Shown here: one piece after another, positions 62,525-64,000 of the stretch
How the letters are laid out: each line of letters begins with the position of its first letter
Numbering within the stretch: position 1 is the first letter of the stretch
NCBI RefSeq assembly: GCF_018860525.1
Contig: NZ_JAHKPM010000065.1
Span: forward strand, 124,001 to 188,000
Reading direction: 5' to 3'
DNA from: Vibrio hepatarius
Lineage (GTDB): Bacteria; Pseudomonadota; Gammaproteobacteria; Enterobacterales; Vibrionaceae
DNA length: 64,000 nucleotides
Translations under genes and position numbers: made by a program
The notes under the pieces: generated by a model
Told to the model about the DNA's origin: nothing
The model's input: the letters and a program-made list of their open reading frames with translations, nothing else
Database searches by the model: none

Positions 62525-63919
62525 ATGACCAATACTTTTGGAGTTAAAGTGCACCTCTACAGACAAGAAGTAATTAAGCTAGTCAAACTTGCAACCCCTG
62601 TATTAATTGCTTCTGTAGCACAAACAGGAATGGGCTTTGTTGATACTGTTATGGCCGGTGGTGTAAGTGCAATTGATATGGCAGCTGTATCGATTGCATC
62701 CAGTATTTGGTTGCCTTCTATACTATTTGGTGTCGGGCTTCTGATGGTTTTAATTCCAGTCGTGGCTCAACTCAACGGCTCTGGTAGACAAGTCAAAATT
62801 CCGTTTGAAGTTCAACAAGGCGGCGCAATGGCAATACTAATTTCTATTCCAATCATTGTTATCTTATTGCAAACACCAACAATAATGGAATGGATGAGTG
62901 TCGAGACATTAATGGCAGACAAAACCGCAGGTTACATGTACGCTGTTGTTTACGCTGTTCCAGCCTTCTTACTTTTTCAAACATTACGCAGTTTTACAGA
63001 TGGTATGTCCTTAACACAACCAGCAATGGTCATTGGCTTTATTGGGTTAGTATTCAACATCCCTCTAAATTGGATATTTGTATATGGAAAGTTTGGCGCA
63101 CCAGCTCTTGGAGGTGTCGGATGTGGTGTTGCAACAGCAATTGTATATTGGCTAATGTTCATTTTACTTCTGATATATGTTGTCACCTCTAAAAGAGTGG
63201 CTCATATTAACTTGTTTGGTCATTTTCATCGACCTCACCTGCATTCACTAATACGACTATTCAAACTAGGTTTTCCCGTTGCTGCTGCGCTCTTTTTTGA
63301 AGTCACTTTGTTTGCCGTTGTCTCTATACTCATTGCTCCACTAGGGTCACTGATTGTTGCTGCTCATCAAGTAACAATGAATTTTTCTTCATTGATTTTT
63401 ATGCTCCCAATGAGTATTGGTGTTGCCACAAGCATCCGCATTGGTCATAGCTTGGGCGAAGGTAATGTTAGAGGAGCCACTATCGCCTCACATGTTGCTA
63501 TCGGCATATCTGTTGTTTTAGCACTAGTAACCGCTCTGTTCACCGTATCATTTAGAGAATTCATCGCTCTACTCTATACAGACAACCGCGCTGTTATAAG
63601 TATTGCGATGCAACTGCTTTTGTTTGCTGCTCTATATCAAGTAACAGATGCTATCCAAGTGGTTGCCGCAGGCGCATTACGCGGATACAAGGATATGGCG
63701 GCGATCTTCAACCGTACATTTATAGCCTATTGGGTATTGGGACTACCAATAGGCTATGTTCTGGCGATGACAGATTGGCTTTTTGAACCCATGGGAGCCA
63801 AGGGATTCTGGATTGGTTTTATCATCGGGCTTTCCTCTGCTGCATTAATGCTTGGAATTCGCCTTCAATGGATGCATAAGCAACCAGAGAAAACTCAACT
63901 AAGTTTTGCAGATAAATAG
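62525..63919 (+). CDS. norM: MATE family multidrug efflux pump, NorM-like
   Basis: ATG at 62525 (MTNTFGVKVHLYRQE) gives 464 aa, near V. cholerae NorM (461); an ATG at 62483 would add 14 residues, and neither has a strong ribosome binding site. Twelve membrane helices are present. LATPVLIASVAQTGMGFVDT, QALRSFTDG-like QTLRSFTDGMS, and AAHQVTMNFSSLIFMLPMSI match NorM closely. It exports cationic drugs using Na+ or H+ gradients. It is the last gene in the window; 63920-64000 shows nothing further. Confidence 0.93.
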   Translation: MTNTFGVKVHLYRQEVIKLVKLATPVLIASVAQTGMGFVDTVMAGGVSAIDMAAVSIASSIWLPSILFGVGLLMVLIPVVAQLNGSGRQVKIPFEVQQGGAMAILISIPIIVILLQTPTIMEWMSVETLMADKTAGYMYAVVYAVPAFLLFQTLRSFTDGMSLTQPAMVIGFIGLVFNIPLNWIFVYGKFGAPALGGVGCGVATAIVYWLMFILLLIYVVTSKRVAHINLFGHFHRPHLHSLIRLFKLGFPVAAALFFEVTLFAVVSILIAPLGSLIVAAHQVTMNFSSLIFMLPMSIGVATSIRIGHSLGEGNVRGATIASHVAIGISVVLALVTALFTVSFREFIALLYTDNRAVISIAMQLLLFAALYQVTDAIQVVAAGALRGYKDMAAIFNRTFIAYWVLGLPIGYVLAMTDWLFEPMGAKGFWIGFIIGLSSAALMLGIRLQWMHKQPEKTQLSFADK

Positions 63920-64000
63920 TATAACCAAATTTAACTGTACTAAACTTTGCTAAAATCTATCATTAAGCCATTGGAAAGTTGAGATAATTCTAAAATTATG

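Noticed and set aside
1..64000. CRISPR arrays, tRNA or rRNA genes, insertion sequences, integrases
   Set aside because: No regularly spaced repeats, no tRNA-like cloverleaf sequence and no transposase or integrase frame were noticed on reading both strands.

Overview
The window is AT-rich chromosomal DNA from a gammaproteobacterium, most likely a member of the Vibrionaceae. The evidence is the core gene set and order: ccoNOQP-ccoHIS-TauE/SafE-fnr-uspE, ttcA, a DUF2987 gene, bax, potABCD-cobB. Small families typical of vibrios are also present (DUF2960, DUF3802, AcfC, a NorM-type MATE pump). No tRNA, rRNA, CRISPR array or intact insertion sequence was seen. All family assignments are read from the sequence and from memory; no database search was run.

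Region 1 (1-17.5 kb) is a Salmonella SPI-2/Edwardsiella Esa-type type III secretion system (T3SS). Reading on the minus strand it contains the export gate and switch sctRSTU; the apparatus genes spiC/ssaB-like, sctC, sctD and ssaE-like with the chaperone sseA-like; the translocon genes sseB-, sseC- and sseD-like with two class II chaperones; an SseF-like effector; an AraC/EsrC-like regulator; and the needle, needle-chaperone and inner-rod genes. The rod gene runs off the left edge. An SsrA-like hybrid kinase and an SsrB-like response regulator lie inside the cluster but converge on each other. Two strong rho-independent terminators split the minus-strand genes into separate units. Three promoters carry a nearly identical inverted repeat, TCAGGT-N4-ACCT(T/G)A, each centred 65-70 bp upstream of the first start codon. 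A degenerate fourth copy precedes sseB. This looks like the operator of the island regulator.

Region 2 (17.6-36.8 kb) is conserved core. It holds the cbb3 oxidase and its assembly genes, FNR, UspE, an SH3-NlpC/P60 hydrolase, TtcA, a small envelope operon (42-aa membrane ORF, membrane protein, Bax-like glucosaminidase, DUF2987), the spermidine/putrescine ABC transporter and a CobB sirtuin.

Region 3 (37-49.5 kb) is accessory. It has an HBM-domain chemoreceptor, a LasA-like M23 metallopeptidase, a VAO-family FAD oxidoreductase coupled to an unknown 197-aa protein, and an FMN glutamate-synthase-like protein. Two convergent gene pairs (SDR plus amidohydrolase; class II aldolase plus enolase-superfamily dehydratase) look like a non-phosphorylative sugar or sugar-acid pathway without transporter or regulator. 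Decayed coding remnants lie beside it.

Region 4 (49.5-64 kb) mixes core and accessory genes. They include a YbiT-type ABC-F protein with an apparent non-AUG start, an AcfC/YxFxxD-protein/ECF sigma/anti-sigma operon with a candidate ECF promoter, an OmpA-like protein and a lipoprotein, NagK, a TapT (DTW) enzyme, a fatty-acid-hydroxylase-type protein, an NlpC lipoprotein, DUF3802, a fructosamine-kinase-family protein and a NorM-like MATE pump.
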